DNA of 64,000 nucleotides from WGMI01 sp041739275 (GTDB lineage Bacteria; Bacteroidota; Bacteroidia; Flavobacteriales; Schleiferiaceae), in the NCBI GenBank assembly GCA_041739275.1, contig JBGSOF010000020.1, positions 1 to 64,000 of the forward strand. The letters are read 5' to 3'. Positions 16,538 to 25,020 of the stretch are shown piece by piece. The notes beneath the pieces are model-generated. The model was not told the DNA's origin, did not search any database, and was given only the letters and a program-made list of their open reading frames with translations. How positions within the stretch are numbered: the stretch's first letter is position 1; each line of letters starts with the position of its first letter. The position numbers and the translations under genes were made by a program.

Positions 16538-18895
16538 ATGTCGATTGATGTCCGATTACTGCGGTCTTTGGTGCTCCTATTTGCTTTGGCACTTTCGAGT
16601 TCGTGCAGCTCGGTCGACGATTCGCCGGTCGAGCGCATTGGCTTGGGAGAAAACGATTTGTGCACTCCGCTTTCGGCGCCTTGGGGCTTTTTTCCTTTTG
16701 AATTGATCCCCGCTTCAGACAGTCTCAACGATCCGCCTCTTGAGATTCCCTTCGATCGATTGTGGAACGATATCCCCGAAATGGAGCGCTCCGGTGTGCG
16801 ATCGGGTTTTGGTTACGCCAGCTATCAACAACGCATTTCGATACCCGATGGAATGCAGAATCCCGCCCTGCGAATTCCCGAAATGTATTGCGCCTACCGC
16901 TTGTTTGCCAACGGTCGACCCATTGCCTCGAATGGTTTGGTAGGGGAGCGCGAAAAAGATCACCGGTCTTATTGGCTGCCAAAGATTGTCCCTTTGCCGC
17001 AAGGGGTGTCGGAATTTGTCTTGACCCTGCACGTGAGCAATTTCGATCATTTTCGGGGCGGAGCCTATAAGCCGATGGTTCTCGGTCCGTTGGCGAGCGT
17101 GCAACTCGAGAGGAATCAGGAGTTTGCCTGGGTGAGTTTGCTCTCAGGAGGCCTGTTGATCGGGGGACTGTTTTTCCTCGGTTTTTTCCTCTTCGACCGT
17201 TCGGATCGCACAGTGTTGTACTTCTCTCTTTTCTGCATTTTTTATGCCTATCGCATGATTGGAACCGAGGGTTACGTGCTTCACGAAATCGCGCCCGGAT
17301 TGCGCTTCCCCCTCGCCATACGCCTCGAGTACGGCAGTCTGTATTTGTCTGCCCTCATGTTCACGGCTTTTCTGAGAAACCTCTATCCAATCGATATCAA
17401 CCCGTGGTTGATTCGCTACTTTTTAATGTTTACGGTCTTCCAAATCTTCTGCCTGTTTTTGCCCGTGTACTATTTTTCGGGTCTCCTCTTGACTTTTCTC
17501 GCAGTTGGTTCGCTATTCATAGTTTACGCTTTTTACATTTTTCTAAGGGCCTTTTATCACAGGCGAACAGGAGCGGGCTGGGCTCTGTTTTCAGGATTTT
17601 TCCTCGCCTTGTCGAGCCTGATTCTCATCCTCGATTACATGGCCTGGCTCACGCCGAGCAAGGGACTGTATTATGGTTTGTACGCGGGTTTCTTTATATC
17701 GCAGTCCCTCATTTTGAGTTATCGGTTTGCTCGGAACCAAATGAGGCTGCTCATCAAAGCCGAGTCCAATGCCCGAAGCCGGAATGATTTTATCTCGACG
17801 CTTGGGCATGAACTCCGCACTCCACTCAACACCATATTCGGGGTTTCGAGCATGCTCGAAAAAAACCATTCAGATTCTCAAACACGCGAACAACTTTCAA
17901 GTGTTCGGTTGAGTGCCGAACAGCTCACACAGACGATTTCAGAAATGTTGAGTTTTTCTGATACCGATCCGAGCGATCTCACCTTGACATCGGAGCCGTT
18001 CAGACTGCAAGAACTCGTTCAACGCCAACATAGTGTCGCTCGGCCCTTTCTCGATCGGACGGCGATCAAATTTCGCACCTCAGTTTCGGATACCCTCGCA
18101 GCCGAGTATATGGGAGATGCCATGCGCATTCGACAGCTGCTTTATCTGCTGTCTTCGTTTTGCCTTCGAATGCTCAAGGAGGGGGAATTAATGCTCCGTG
18201 TCTCTCAGCCTTTAACTATTGAAACTCGAGAAAAGATCTGGTTTGAATTCGAGCACGCCGATCTAAAACTGAGTACGGAAATAAAGGAAATAGCCGAAAG
18301 TGGAGATGTGTCCTCATTAGATCCTCGGCGGCTTCGATACGATCGGCAAATGATTGGATTTGCCAGTGCAGTTCAGTTGGTTCGGGCCATGGGAGGGCGC
18401 ATGAGGTTAGGCGACCACCCCATTCCGTTTTTGGGGTTTGAACTCGAGCTACGAAGGGTTCACGGAACCTTAGATCAAAGCGTGGAACGCTCGATCAATC
18501 CAAAACTAAGAGTACTGGTTGTTGACGACAACCCCATGAATACCAAGCTTATGGAACTTATGTTTGGGGGGATTGGGCTCGAGATCGACACCGCTTCGAG
18601 CGGAAGAGAAGCGCTGAATCTCGCCACCGAAAAAACGTATCACATCGTATTTATGGACCTTCAAATGCCCGATATGGATGGTCTCGAAACAACGCGCAGA
18701 TTGCTATCAGAGATACCTGATCGGCCTATTGTGATCGCGCTCACGGCAAACACCGCCGAAAGCGATCGGAGAATGGCCCTCGAAGCGGGAATGAGTGATT
18801 TTATGAGCAAGCCCGTAAAACTCGCAGAACTCAAATCTCTGATTTTGAAGTGGCAGAGCTTGAGCGAGTTTATCGAGCCCATGCGGGCTCTGTGA
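16538..18895 (+). CDS. Hybrid sensor histidine kinase with 7TM sensor, degenerate ATPase domain and receiver domain
   Basis: The 785-residue protein has a signal/lipobox-like start (SSSCSS at about residue 23), a periplasmic beta domain (to ~190), seven predicted membrane helices (190-400) in the 7TMR-DISM style, and a dimerisation helix with H424 in GHELRTPL. The receiver domain (about 660-785) is intact: VVDDNP, phosphoacceptor D707 in FMDLQMPDMDG, LTANT, and KPV. The catalytic domain between them keeps the RIRQLLYLLS helix and a final VQLVRAMGGRMRLG, but the N-box Asn (usually NAxKF) is replaced by SSFCLRM, and no DxGxG box is present. Such a protein probably cannot bind ATP and may act as a phosphatase, a scaffold, or a partner of another kinase. 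Confidence 0.85.
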   Translation: MSIDVRLLRSLVLLFALALSSSCSSVDDSPVERIGLGENDLCTPLSAPWGFFPFELIPASDSLNDPPLEIPFDRLWNDIPEMERSGVRSGFGYASYQQRISIPDGMQNPALRIPEMYCAYRLFANGRPIASNGLVGEREKDHRSYWLPKIVPLPQGVSEFVLTLHVSNFDHFRGGAYKPMVLGPLASVQLERNQEFAWVSLLSGGLLIGGLFFLGFFLFDRSDRTVLYFSLFCIFYAYRMIGTEGYVLHEIAPGLRFPLAIRLEYGSLYLSALMFTAFLRNLYPIDINPWLIRYFLMFTVFQIFCLFLPVYYFSGLLLTFLAVGSLFIVYAFYIFLRAFYHRRTGAGWALFSGFFLALSSLILILDYMAWLTPSKGLYYGLYAGFFISQSLILSYRFARNQMRLLIKAESNARSRNDFISTLGHELRTPLNTIFGVSSMLEKNHSDSQTREQLSSVRLSAEQLTQTISEMLSFSDTDPSDLTLTSEPFRLQELVQRQHSVARPFLDRTAIKFRTSVSDTLAAEYMGDAMRIRQLLYLLSSFCLRMLKEGELMLRVSQPLTIETREKIWFEFEHADLKLSTEIKEIAESGDVSSLDPRRLRYDRQMIGFASAVQLVRAMGGRMRLGDHPIPFLGFELELRRVHGTLDQSVERSINPKLRVLVVDDNPMNTKLMELMFGGIGLEIDTASSGREALNLATEKTYHIVFMDLQMPDMDGLETTRRLLSEIPDRPIVIALTANTAESDRRMALEAGMSDFMSKPVKLAELKSLILKWQSLSEFIEPMRAL

Positions 18896-18920
18896 GCGGC
18901 ACTTGGAAAGCGAAATTCGT

Positions 18921-19358
18921 TTAGCGATTCTTCTCGAGTTCGCGTTCGCGTTCGATAAGGCTGCCCAAGGTGTTCTTTTTTAGAAACACAACCGTTTCGT
19001 TTCTAAGTTCGAGAAAAGCTTCGCGAATGGCACAGACCACTTCGTTCTTGCATTCTTCGCAGCGCTCGTAATACTTATGCGTTACGCAGGGAAGAAGCGC
19101 AATCGGGCCATCGAACAGGCGCATGACATCTGCGAGATTTACTTCGTGTGGATCTCGGATGAGATAATAACCCCCACCCGGTCCTTTTTTACTTCCCAAA
19201 ACCCCCGATTTGCGCAAGTCTAAGAGAATGGCTTCGAGAAATTTCTGAGGAATGTGCTCGCTTTCACTGATCTGATGAATCGGTACCGGGTTCTCCGAGC
19301 GGAGCCTGGTGAGATACAACAGGGCGTTTATCGCGTATTTGGCTTTTTTTGAGAGCAC
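18921..19358 (-). CDS. Rrf2 family transcription regulator
   Basis: The winged-helix N-terminus (KKAKYAINALLYLTRL) and the segment GPGGGYYL are the Rrf2/IscR signature. Four cysteines in the C-terminal half (PCVTHKYYERCEECKNEVVC) include the three expected to bind an Fe-S cluster in IscR, NsrR and RirA. It starts at GTG, three bases after the cupin stop, so it is co-transcribed with that gene. The signal (iron, cluster status, NO or redox) cannot be told from the sequence. Confidence 0.88.
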   Translation of the reverse strand: MLSKKAKYAINALLYLTRLRSENPVPIHQISESEHIPQKFLEAILLDLRKSGVLGSKKGPGGGYYLIRDPHEVNLADVMRLFDGPIALLPCVTHKYYERCEECKNEVVCAIREAFLELRNETVVFLKKNTLGSLIERERELEKNR

Positions 19359-19361
19359 TTT

Positions 19362-20261
19362 TTAATGGGGGGTCGAACTGCGTTGTCTCTCTCGCTGCTC
19401 GACAATTTCATTCGTCTTTTCGATGGCGCGCCTCAGCTTGAAATTGCTCCAGTTGTTTTTGTAATACTTGTTGATGAAATAATCGAGTTTTCGAATGACC
19501 ATCACATTGTACGCCCCTTTGATTTTGTCGAGGCTCGAATCGCTCAACGAGCGCAGGCTCAGGGAAAAGCTACCGTCGAGATACTGGATGTAGTGCCAAA
19601 TCCCGCTGGGCATAAACAAGGTTTCGCCGTGCTTGAGATCGTGCTGATACCCTTTTACATAACGCAGAGCGGGATATTTGTCGTAATCGATCTGCGAAAG
19701 GTCCGCGGCGCTGTGGGTCGTAAAGGGAAGTTTGTACAAGAACTTGGTCTGATCTTGATCAAAAAGTGTAATTCTCTTTGTTCCTTGGAATTGAGAGATG
19801 AACACATGAGAGAGGTCGATGTCGTAGTGCAATCGGACATCACTGCCCGCACATCCGAAAAACATAAAAGGGAAGTCCTTCAACCAACCCTCTGTAATCT
19901 CGGGAAAATCGAAGTCCTTGAGCAATTCCGGAGAGAGCTTGAACAAATTGAACAGAAAAATACGCAAGTCAGAAGGCTTGCCGTCGGCCAGCATCTGCAG
20001 GTATTCTCCAAAAGGCATCTCCTTGGCCGGCGGCATTTCGATGAGCGTAGGCTCGTTGTCGAGCCAGCGGCCATAAAGTTTGACGGTCTCTTTACCCGCA
20101 GATTCTTGTAGAAAAGGATAAGTCCAGCGATCGAATGCTTTCCAGTTCTTTCCAAAGTTCCGGATCACCAGCGGCCGAAGCGGTTTGACGTAGTTTCGAT
20201 AAAAGTCGTCGCGGTCGATGTCTTCAACAACATCGATCGGGCGCAGCTCCATTTCTTCCAT
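19362..20261 (-). CDS. JmjC/cupin-like 2-oxoglutarate oxygenase
   Basis: The 299-residue protein matches the cupin_8 group: RPLVIRNFGKNWKAFDRWTY at the start, HYDIDLSHVF (HxD iron ligands) in the middle and MPSGIWHYIQYLDGSFSLSL near the end with the third His. Enzymes of this family use Fe(II) and 2-oxoglutarate to hydroxylate proteins or tRNA. Target unknown. Its direct downstream partner is the Rrf2 regulator gene. Confidence 0.82.
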   Translation of the reverse strand: MEEMELRPIDVVEDIDRDDFYRNYVKPLRPLVIRNFGKNWKAFDRWTYPFLQESAGKETVKLYGRWLDNEPTLIEMPPAKEMPFGEYLQMLADGKPSDLRIFLFNLFKLSPELLKDFDFPEITEGWLKDFPFMFFGCAGSDVRLHYDIDLSHVFISQFQGTKRITLFDQDQTKFLYKLPFTTHSAADLSQIDYDKYPALRYVKGYQHDLKHGETLFMPSGIWHYIQYLDGSFSLSLRSLSDSSLDKIKGAYNVMVIRKLDYFINKYYKNNWSNFKLRRAIEKTNEIVEQRERQRSSTPH

Positions 20262-20315
20262 TGAGCGTGTCCGATTAATAAAGCAAAAATATCAAAAAAC
20301 CCCGCCTCAATTCAG

Positions 20316-21758
20316 CTAAAGTTGTACGCAGATGTTTTTGGACTCCGTAAAGAACCTCAGAGCTTCAAAGCCGCCTTCGCGCCCAACACCGCTTTGTTTT
20401 ACGCCTCCAAACGGTGTTCTCAAGTCGCGCACAAGCCAACAATTGATCCAGACGATGCCCGAATGCAGCTTGTCGGCCACGTGGTGCGCCTTTTTTAAGT
20501 CGCTCGTCCAAACGGTGGCCGCCAGTCCGTAGTTGGTGTCGTTCGCGAGCGCCAGAGCTTCTTCGACATCGTCGAAAGGCTGAAGCGTCACCACCGGGCC
20601 AAAAATTTCTTCTTGAATTACTCTGCAATTGGGCTCCAAGCCTTCGATAACGGTCGGTTCGTAAAACCAGCCTCCCGCGTTTTCTCCCGCCAACAGAGCC
20701 CTTTGACCTCCGCACAAAATCACACCGCCCTCTTCTCTTGCAATTTGCACATACCTCTCTACTTTTTCGAGTTGTGCGAGAGAGACCAATGCGCCCATCT
20801 TGCTTTCTTCGGCTTCGGGGGGACCGATTTTTAGCTTTTTGACTTTTTCCACAAAGGCATTCTTAAACCGCTCGTAGAACGCGCGTTCAATTAAAATTCT
20901 CGAGCCGCAAAGACAAATCTGTCCTTGGTTGGAAAAAGAAGAACGAATGCTTGTTTTGAGGGCATCTTCAAAGTCACAATCTCCAAAAATGATGTTTGGG
21001 TTTTTCCCGCCGAGTTCGAGCGAGAGCTTTTTAAACATAGGCGCGGCTATTTCGGCAATCCGCTTTCCTGTTGCCGTCCCTCCGGTAAACGATATCGCGC
21101 GCACTTCGGGGTGTCTGCACATCGCCTCTCCCACTTTCGGACCGAGACCGTGCACAATGTTCAGCACTCCGGGGGGGAAACCCGCTTCAACGCAAAGTTG
21201 AGAGAGCAAAAAGGCGGTGTACGGGGTTACTTCAGAGGGCTTGGCCACCACGGTGTTTCCCGAAGCCAAAGCGGGCGCTATTTTCCAACTGAACAAATAG
21301 AGGGGCAAATTCCAGGGAGAGATGCAGGCTACCACGCCGAGAGGATGTCTCAAAGTGTAATTGAAGCCGCGTTCGCCCATCGAATGGGTTTCGCTTTGAT
21401 CGTGTAAGATGGCTGTTGCGTAAAAGGCAAAATTGTCTCTGGCCCTCGGAATGTCTACGGTCCTTGCTAGAGAAACGGGTTTTCCGTTGTCGAGGCTTTC
21501 AGCCTGGGCGAGCTTCTCGAGGTTTTGATCGATCAATTCGCTCAGTTTGATCAACTTTTTGGAGCGATCTGCCGCGCTCAGCGCACTCCAACTCGGAAAA
21601 GCTCTTCGGGCAGCTTCGATGGCCAGCTGAACATCTCGTTCGTCGGAATCGGGTACTTGACTGTAAACCGAGCCTTTCGACGGGTCGAAGTTGTCGATGT
21701 AGCCGCCCGAGATCGGCGGTCTAAAGCCTCCGTCAATATAATTTTCAAGAAAGATCAT
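20316..21758 (-). CDS. Aldehyde dehydrogenase (2-aminomuconate / hydroxymuconate semialdehyde dehydrogenase-like)
   Basis: At 480 residues it has the complete ALDH fold: general base Glu in SLELGGKNPN, catalytic Cys in SNQGQICLCGSRIL, and EEIFGPVV near residue 390. The sequence GQICLCGSRILIE around the Cys resembles ALDH8-type dehydrogenases that act on muconic semialdehydes in tryptophan and aromatic breakdown. The substrate is an inference. No pathway neighbour is present other than the distant cyclase-family gene at 2647-3390. Confidence 0.85.
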   Translation of the reverse strand: MIFLENYIDGGFRPPISGGYIDNFDPSKGSVYSQVPDSDERDVQLAIEAARRAFPSWSALSAADRSKKLIKLSELIDQNLEKLAQAESLDNGKPVSLARTVDIPRARDNFAFYATAILHDQSETHSMGERGFNYTLRHPLGVVACISPWNLPLYLFSWKIAPALASGNTVVAKPSEVTPYTAFLLSQLCVEAGFPPGVLNIVHGLGPKVGEAMCRHPEVRAISFTGGTATGKRIAEIAAPMFKKLSLELGGKNPNIIFGDCDFEDALKTSIRSSFSNQGQICLCGSRILIERAFYERFKNAFVEKVKKLKIGPPEAEESKMGALVSLAQLEKVERYVQIAREEGGVILCGGQRALLAGENAGGWFYEPTVIEGLEPNCRVIQEEIFGPVVTLQPFDDVEEALALANDTNYGLAATVWTSDLKKAHHVADKLHSGIVWINCWLVRDLRTPFGGVKQSGVGREGGFEALRFFTESKNICVQL

Positions 21759-21767
21759 CGGCCGAAA

Positions 21768-22838
21768 TTACAGCCATCCCCGCCTGCGAAAAAAAATGAG
21801 CATTCCGCCGCTCATCGCAATGCAAATGCCCCAAAATGCCGGATAGGCCCAGCGCTGTTCTATTTCAGGCATATATTTAAAATTCATGCCATAAACCCCG
21901 GCCAAGAAGGTCATAGGTGCAAAAAAAGTCGAAATGATGGTCAGCACTCGAATGACGTCGTTCAGCTTGGTCGTTACGTTGAGGTGGTAAAGGCTGTAGT
22001 AGTCGTTCAGCACTTCTCGATAGCTGTCGATAGACTCCAAGGTGTGCAGAGCCAGTCCGTAGAGATCCTCGAAGAAGGGCCGGGAATTTTTTCGGATCAG
22101 CGGATGGTTCGAGCGCAACATACCCCTCAAGAGAGAAACCGAAGGGCGGGCGAGCTTGGAGACAAAATGCAGCTCCTGTTTGTGCACGTTGATATGGGTA
22201 AGCAGTCGCTGGTTCGAACTCCGCATCAACCTCAATTCGAGCGCGTCGATGCGTTCTCCGATTTCTTCGGTCAAGTAGATATAACCGTCTATTACACTGT
22301 CGATCAATTCGTAGAGAAGATAATCGACCTCGTGCTTGAGGGCTCTTCCGCTGTTCGATCGAAGTCGGTCGCGAATGGGGCCAAAGGTATCTCCCCCTTG
22401 TTCTTGAAAGCTGATCAACACGCGGTCTTTCAAAACGAAACTGAGTTGTTCCGACTGCACCTTGGTCGAACCCGGTTCGTAGCCAAGCATTTTGAGCGTG
22501 ACGAACACTTGGTCTTCGTATTCGGCAAATTTGGCTCGTTGCCCCGTGTTCAGGATGTCTTCGAGCGCGAGCAAGTGAATTCCATATCGCTCTCCCAAGG
22601 CGGAGATCAGCGCGGCATCGTGCAGGCCGTTTACGTCGATCCAGATTTTTTCAGACGAATCGCTCGCAGGGACTTCGGGCAGCGCGTCAATCAAGTCGAC
22701 ATCAAATTCTTCGGAGGACTCGCGACTGAATCGAAAAGCCCGAATTGAGGGTTTATCGACTTTGCGCGATCCGATAAATACGAGCGCTCCGGGGGGGAGG
22801 TTTCGATTTTCGACCCTTTTGCGAAACAGGCGCGCCAC
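21768..22838 (-). CDS. corA: CorA-type magnesium/cobalt transporter
   Basis: The C-terminus holds two membrane helices with the pore motif YGMNF (GVYGMNFKYM) and a basic tail. The N-terminal two thirds is the cytoplasmic funnel domain with long alpha helices. At 356 residues it has the normal CorA length. The start is a GTG. It follows secG by 38 bases on the same strand. Confidence 0.92.
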   Translation of the reverse strand: MARLFRKRVENRNLPPGALVFIGSRKVDKPSIRAFRFSRESSEEFDVDLIDALPEVPASDSSEKIWIDVNGLHDAALISALGERYGIHLLALEDILNTGQRAKFAEYEDQVFVTLKMLGYEPGSTKVQSEQLSFVLKDRVLISFQEQGGDTFGPIRDRLRSNSGRALKHEVDYLLYELIDSVIDGYIYLTEEIGERIDALELRLMRSSNQRLLTHINVHKQELHFVSKLARPSVSLLRGMLRSNHPLIRKNSRPFFEDLYGLALHTLESIDSYREVLNDYYSLYHLNVTTKLNDVIRVLTIISTFFAPMTFLAGVYGMNFKYMPEIEQRWAYPAFWGICIAMSGGMLIFFRRRGWL

Positions 22839-22876
22839 GGGGTCAAAAGCCTTTTAAGCGAGCTCTGAATTCAAAC

Positions 22877-23275
22877 TTATTCCGCAGCCTCTTCGGGAAC
22901 CGACTCGGGCATGGCTTCAGAACCACCGTTGTTCGCGGGTTCCGCATTGGGTTGGGTCTGCAATGCGGGCGCACTCGGCGCGGCGTTGTTATCAATTTGA
23001 TTGTCGATGAGCGAGCCGGGGGTTTCCTGCACGGAACCTTCACCTGGAGAATTCGAAAACAAGTTGCTCATCAAGACCAAGACCATCAAGCCTCCGGCCA
23101 ATACCCAGGTCGCGCGATCGAGAACGTCCGTCGCTTTTTTGACTCCACCGAGCAATTGAGTGCCTCCCGTTCCAAAAGCAGAAGACAATCCTCCACCTTT
23201 TGGATTCTGAATCAACACGACGCCAATCAGCAGGAGGCAGACGATAAAGATGAGGACGGCGAAGAGAATGGACAT
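22877..23275 (-). CDS. secG: SecG, preprotein translocase subunit
   Basis: Two membrane helices (residues 1-22 and about 53-73) flank the conserved loop IQNPKGGGLSSAFGTGGTQL, the SecG hallmark. The 132-residue length reflects a Pro/Ala/Asn-rich C-terminal tail, common in Bacteroidota. It is the accessory subunit of the SecYEG channel. The order LptE, TPR-like protein, SecG is conserved across Flavobacteriales as far as I know. Confidence 0.93.
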   Translation of the reverse strand: MSILFAVLIFIVCLLLIGVVLIQNPKGGGLSSAFGTGGTQLLGGVKKATDVLDRATWVLAGGLMVLVLMSNLFSNSPGEGSVQETPGSLIDNQIDNNAAPSAPALQTQPNAEPANNGGSEAMPESVPEEAAE

Positions 23276-23299
23276 GGCGAAAGGGTTCGTACGAAAAGG

Positions 23300-24523
23300 T
23301 TAAGCTTGAGATTCAGCTCGTTTGCGGAGTTCAGAAATCCGGGCGGCAAAGAAACCACTTTTCTCGGGGAATTTCAAAAGCAAGATCTCATAGGCCTCGA
23401 GCGCCAAACGGAAGTGTTTTTGCTCGACATACAATTCGGCCAGAGTTTCTGTCATCCAAACCGATGTCCGTTCTGCTCCATCATCTGTTCTGGAATCGCC
23501 CGGCTTCGAAGAGTCCGATTCGGTTTTGAGATTTTTCTCCGGACGCAGTTCCGGCAGCTTTTCAATGAATCGATCGATCAATTCGAACTTGTCTTTCTTC
23601 GAGCGACCCTGCTTGGAATCTTCAGACTTTGTCTCGGGGTCCGAGCGCTCGGACCACTTTTGTTTGAGCGCTTTTTTTTCGAGTTTCTTACGCTTTTTTT
23701 TCTTGATTTTGAGCGATTTGCTTTTTTGTCGATCGCTTAACCCAGAGATTTGGGTCTCCGCAGCTTTGCTCAATTCCGAACTCTTGAATTCCCGGGGTCT
23801 CGCGCTTTCGTCGGTTTCCAGATTTCGCAGCCATTCCTCCAGACTCATCCGAACGTCGGGTTTTGCTTCGATTTCTTGTTCAAGCTCACCTCCTTTAGGT
23901 TCTTCCACAGATTCGATATTCGTCGAGCTTTCCGATTGAGCATTCGGAACGATCTGCTCTCCAAGGGTTTGAACCCCGATCGAAGCCGGAAATTCCGAAG
24001 TCAAAGTGTCGGTTTCAAGGGCGGGTTCCAGGGGGGCATGCAGCCTCAAACCTGGGTCAACAACTTCGATATCAGGCTGTTCGGGCAATGTGGGTGGCTC
24101 CTCTTCAGCCAAGCGATCGACCGATTCAAGGGCGGCGCGTTCGCGCATTCGCCGGTTCTCTTCGAGGATCTGGCGCACCTTTCGGCGGGCTTCTTCCATC
24201 GGATCTACATGGGGCTTGGGTTCGCCGGTGGTTGTCGACGCGCTCTCTTTGAAGGGTTCGCCGACTTGCTCAAATGGCCGGGCGAAGTCGCGGTGCAGCC
24301 GATCGAACAGCCGCTCGCGCTCAGGCATCCGCACCGCAGCCGATTTTACGGCCGCTTCGTGAATCGAGGGCTGCCCTTCTTGGGTGTGAATGGCCAGCAA
24401 GGCGAACGGAAGCGAAAAGGCGGGATACTCGCGACAGAGCTGTTCGAGCATTTCCATTTCCGAAGGCAGCGCCTTTCGGTTCGGATCCCAGAGTTCGAGC
24501 AATATGCGAGCGAGAACCTTCAC
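23300..24523 (-). CDS. TPR-like protein of the lptE-secG cluster
   Basis: The GTG at 24523 overlaps the lptE stop as GTGA and gives 407 residues; the frame is open further upstream, inside lptE. The N-terminal 120 residues are helical (LLELWDPNRKALPSEMEMLE), then comes a long charged, low-complexity region with a Lys-rich block (KSLKIKKKKRKKLEKKALKQ near residue 280), and at the end a TPR-like repeat (FRLALEAYEILLLKFPEKSG). No signal peptide is seen. Function unknown. Its gene position points to a role in envelope biogenesis. Confidence 0.75.
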   Translation of the reverse strand: MKVLARILLELWDPNRKALPSEMEMLEQLCREYPAFSLPFALLAIHTQEGQPSIHEAAVKSAAVRMPERERLFDRLHRDFARPFEQVGEPFKESASTTTGEPKPHVDPMEEARRKVRQILEENRRMRERAALESVDRLAEEEPPTLPEQPDIEVVDPGLRLHAPLEPALETDTLTSEFPASIGVQTLGEQIVPNAQSESSTNIESVEEPKGGELEQEIEAKPDVRMSLEEWLRNLETDESARPREFKSSELSKAAETQISGLSDRQKSKSLKIKKKKRKKLEKKALKQKWSERSDPETKSEDSKQGRSKKDKFELIDRFIEKLPELRPEKNLKTESDSSKPGDSRTDDGAERTSVWMTETLAELYVEQKHFRLALEAYEILLLKFPEKSGFFAARISELRKRAESQA

Positions 24524-25020
24524 CAGTTGACGAGCGCTTGGTTTGTGATGTCCTCGCTCAGTTGCCGGCAAATTTGAGTGATGAGACTTTCTTCCACTTC
24601 GCTAAAGTTCGCGTTCGCGTCGAAGTTGGCGAACTGCGTAAAACTCCTTTCAAAGCTCTTGGCCGTTTCGAGGGTGTTGGTATAGGTCACTTGTACGGTG
24701 ATGGTGAGCCGGTTCTGGTCTACCGTTCCATCGCCTTGAGCGCTGAGGGGTTCGACCACGTATCCGACAATCGTTCCTTCGAATTGAAGGTCAGCTTCGT
24801 CGCGACTCATTTCCAAACGCGTTTGCTGATTGATCAAATTGCGCAAAGATTCGGCCAGAATAATACTCAGGTTGGGCTGAAACAAATCGGCATTGTTTGG
24901 AAAGTCACCCACCGAAAACGTCTTGGCATTGCCCGTATCGCCCCCGCTGAACGAATAGCCTCCACTGCAGCCGATCAGCGCGGCGAGCAAGGCGAATGGC
25001 GCCCACTGCTTAAAGCCCAT
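24520..25020 (-). CDS. lptE: LptE family lipoprotein (LPS assembly)
   Basis: The 166-residue product has a lipoprotein signal with the Cys at residue 18 (LLAALIGCSGGYSFSG), followed by the LptE-type pattern (GGDTGNAKTF, then LxxxLRxxINxQTRL). In Bacteroidota this DUF-like family is annotated LptE. LptE holds LptD in shape while lipopolysaccharide is placed in the outer membrane. Its start overlaps the sigma-54 activator gene by 11 bases. Confidence 0.85.
   Translation of the reverse strand: MGFKQWAPFALLAALIGCSGGYSFSGGDTGNAKTFSVGDFPNNADLFQPNLSIILAESLRNLINQQTRLEMSRDEADLQFEGTIVGYVVEPLSAQGDGTVDQNRLTITVQVTYTNTLETAKSFERSFTQFANFDANANFSEVEESLITQICRQLSEDITNQALVNW

Noticed and set aside
21525..22748. 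407-codon plus-strand frame
   Set aside because: It is antisense to corA and the end of the aldehyde dehydrogenase gene; the translation has no motif and the two minus-strand genes are certain.
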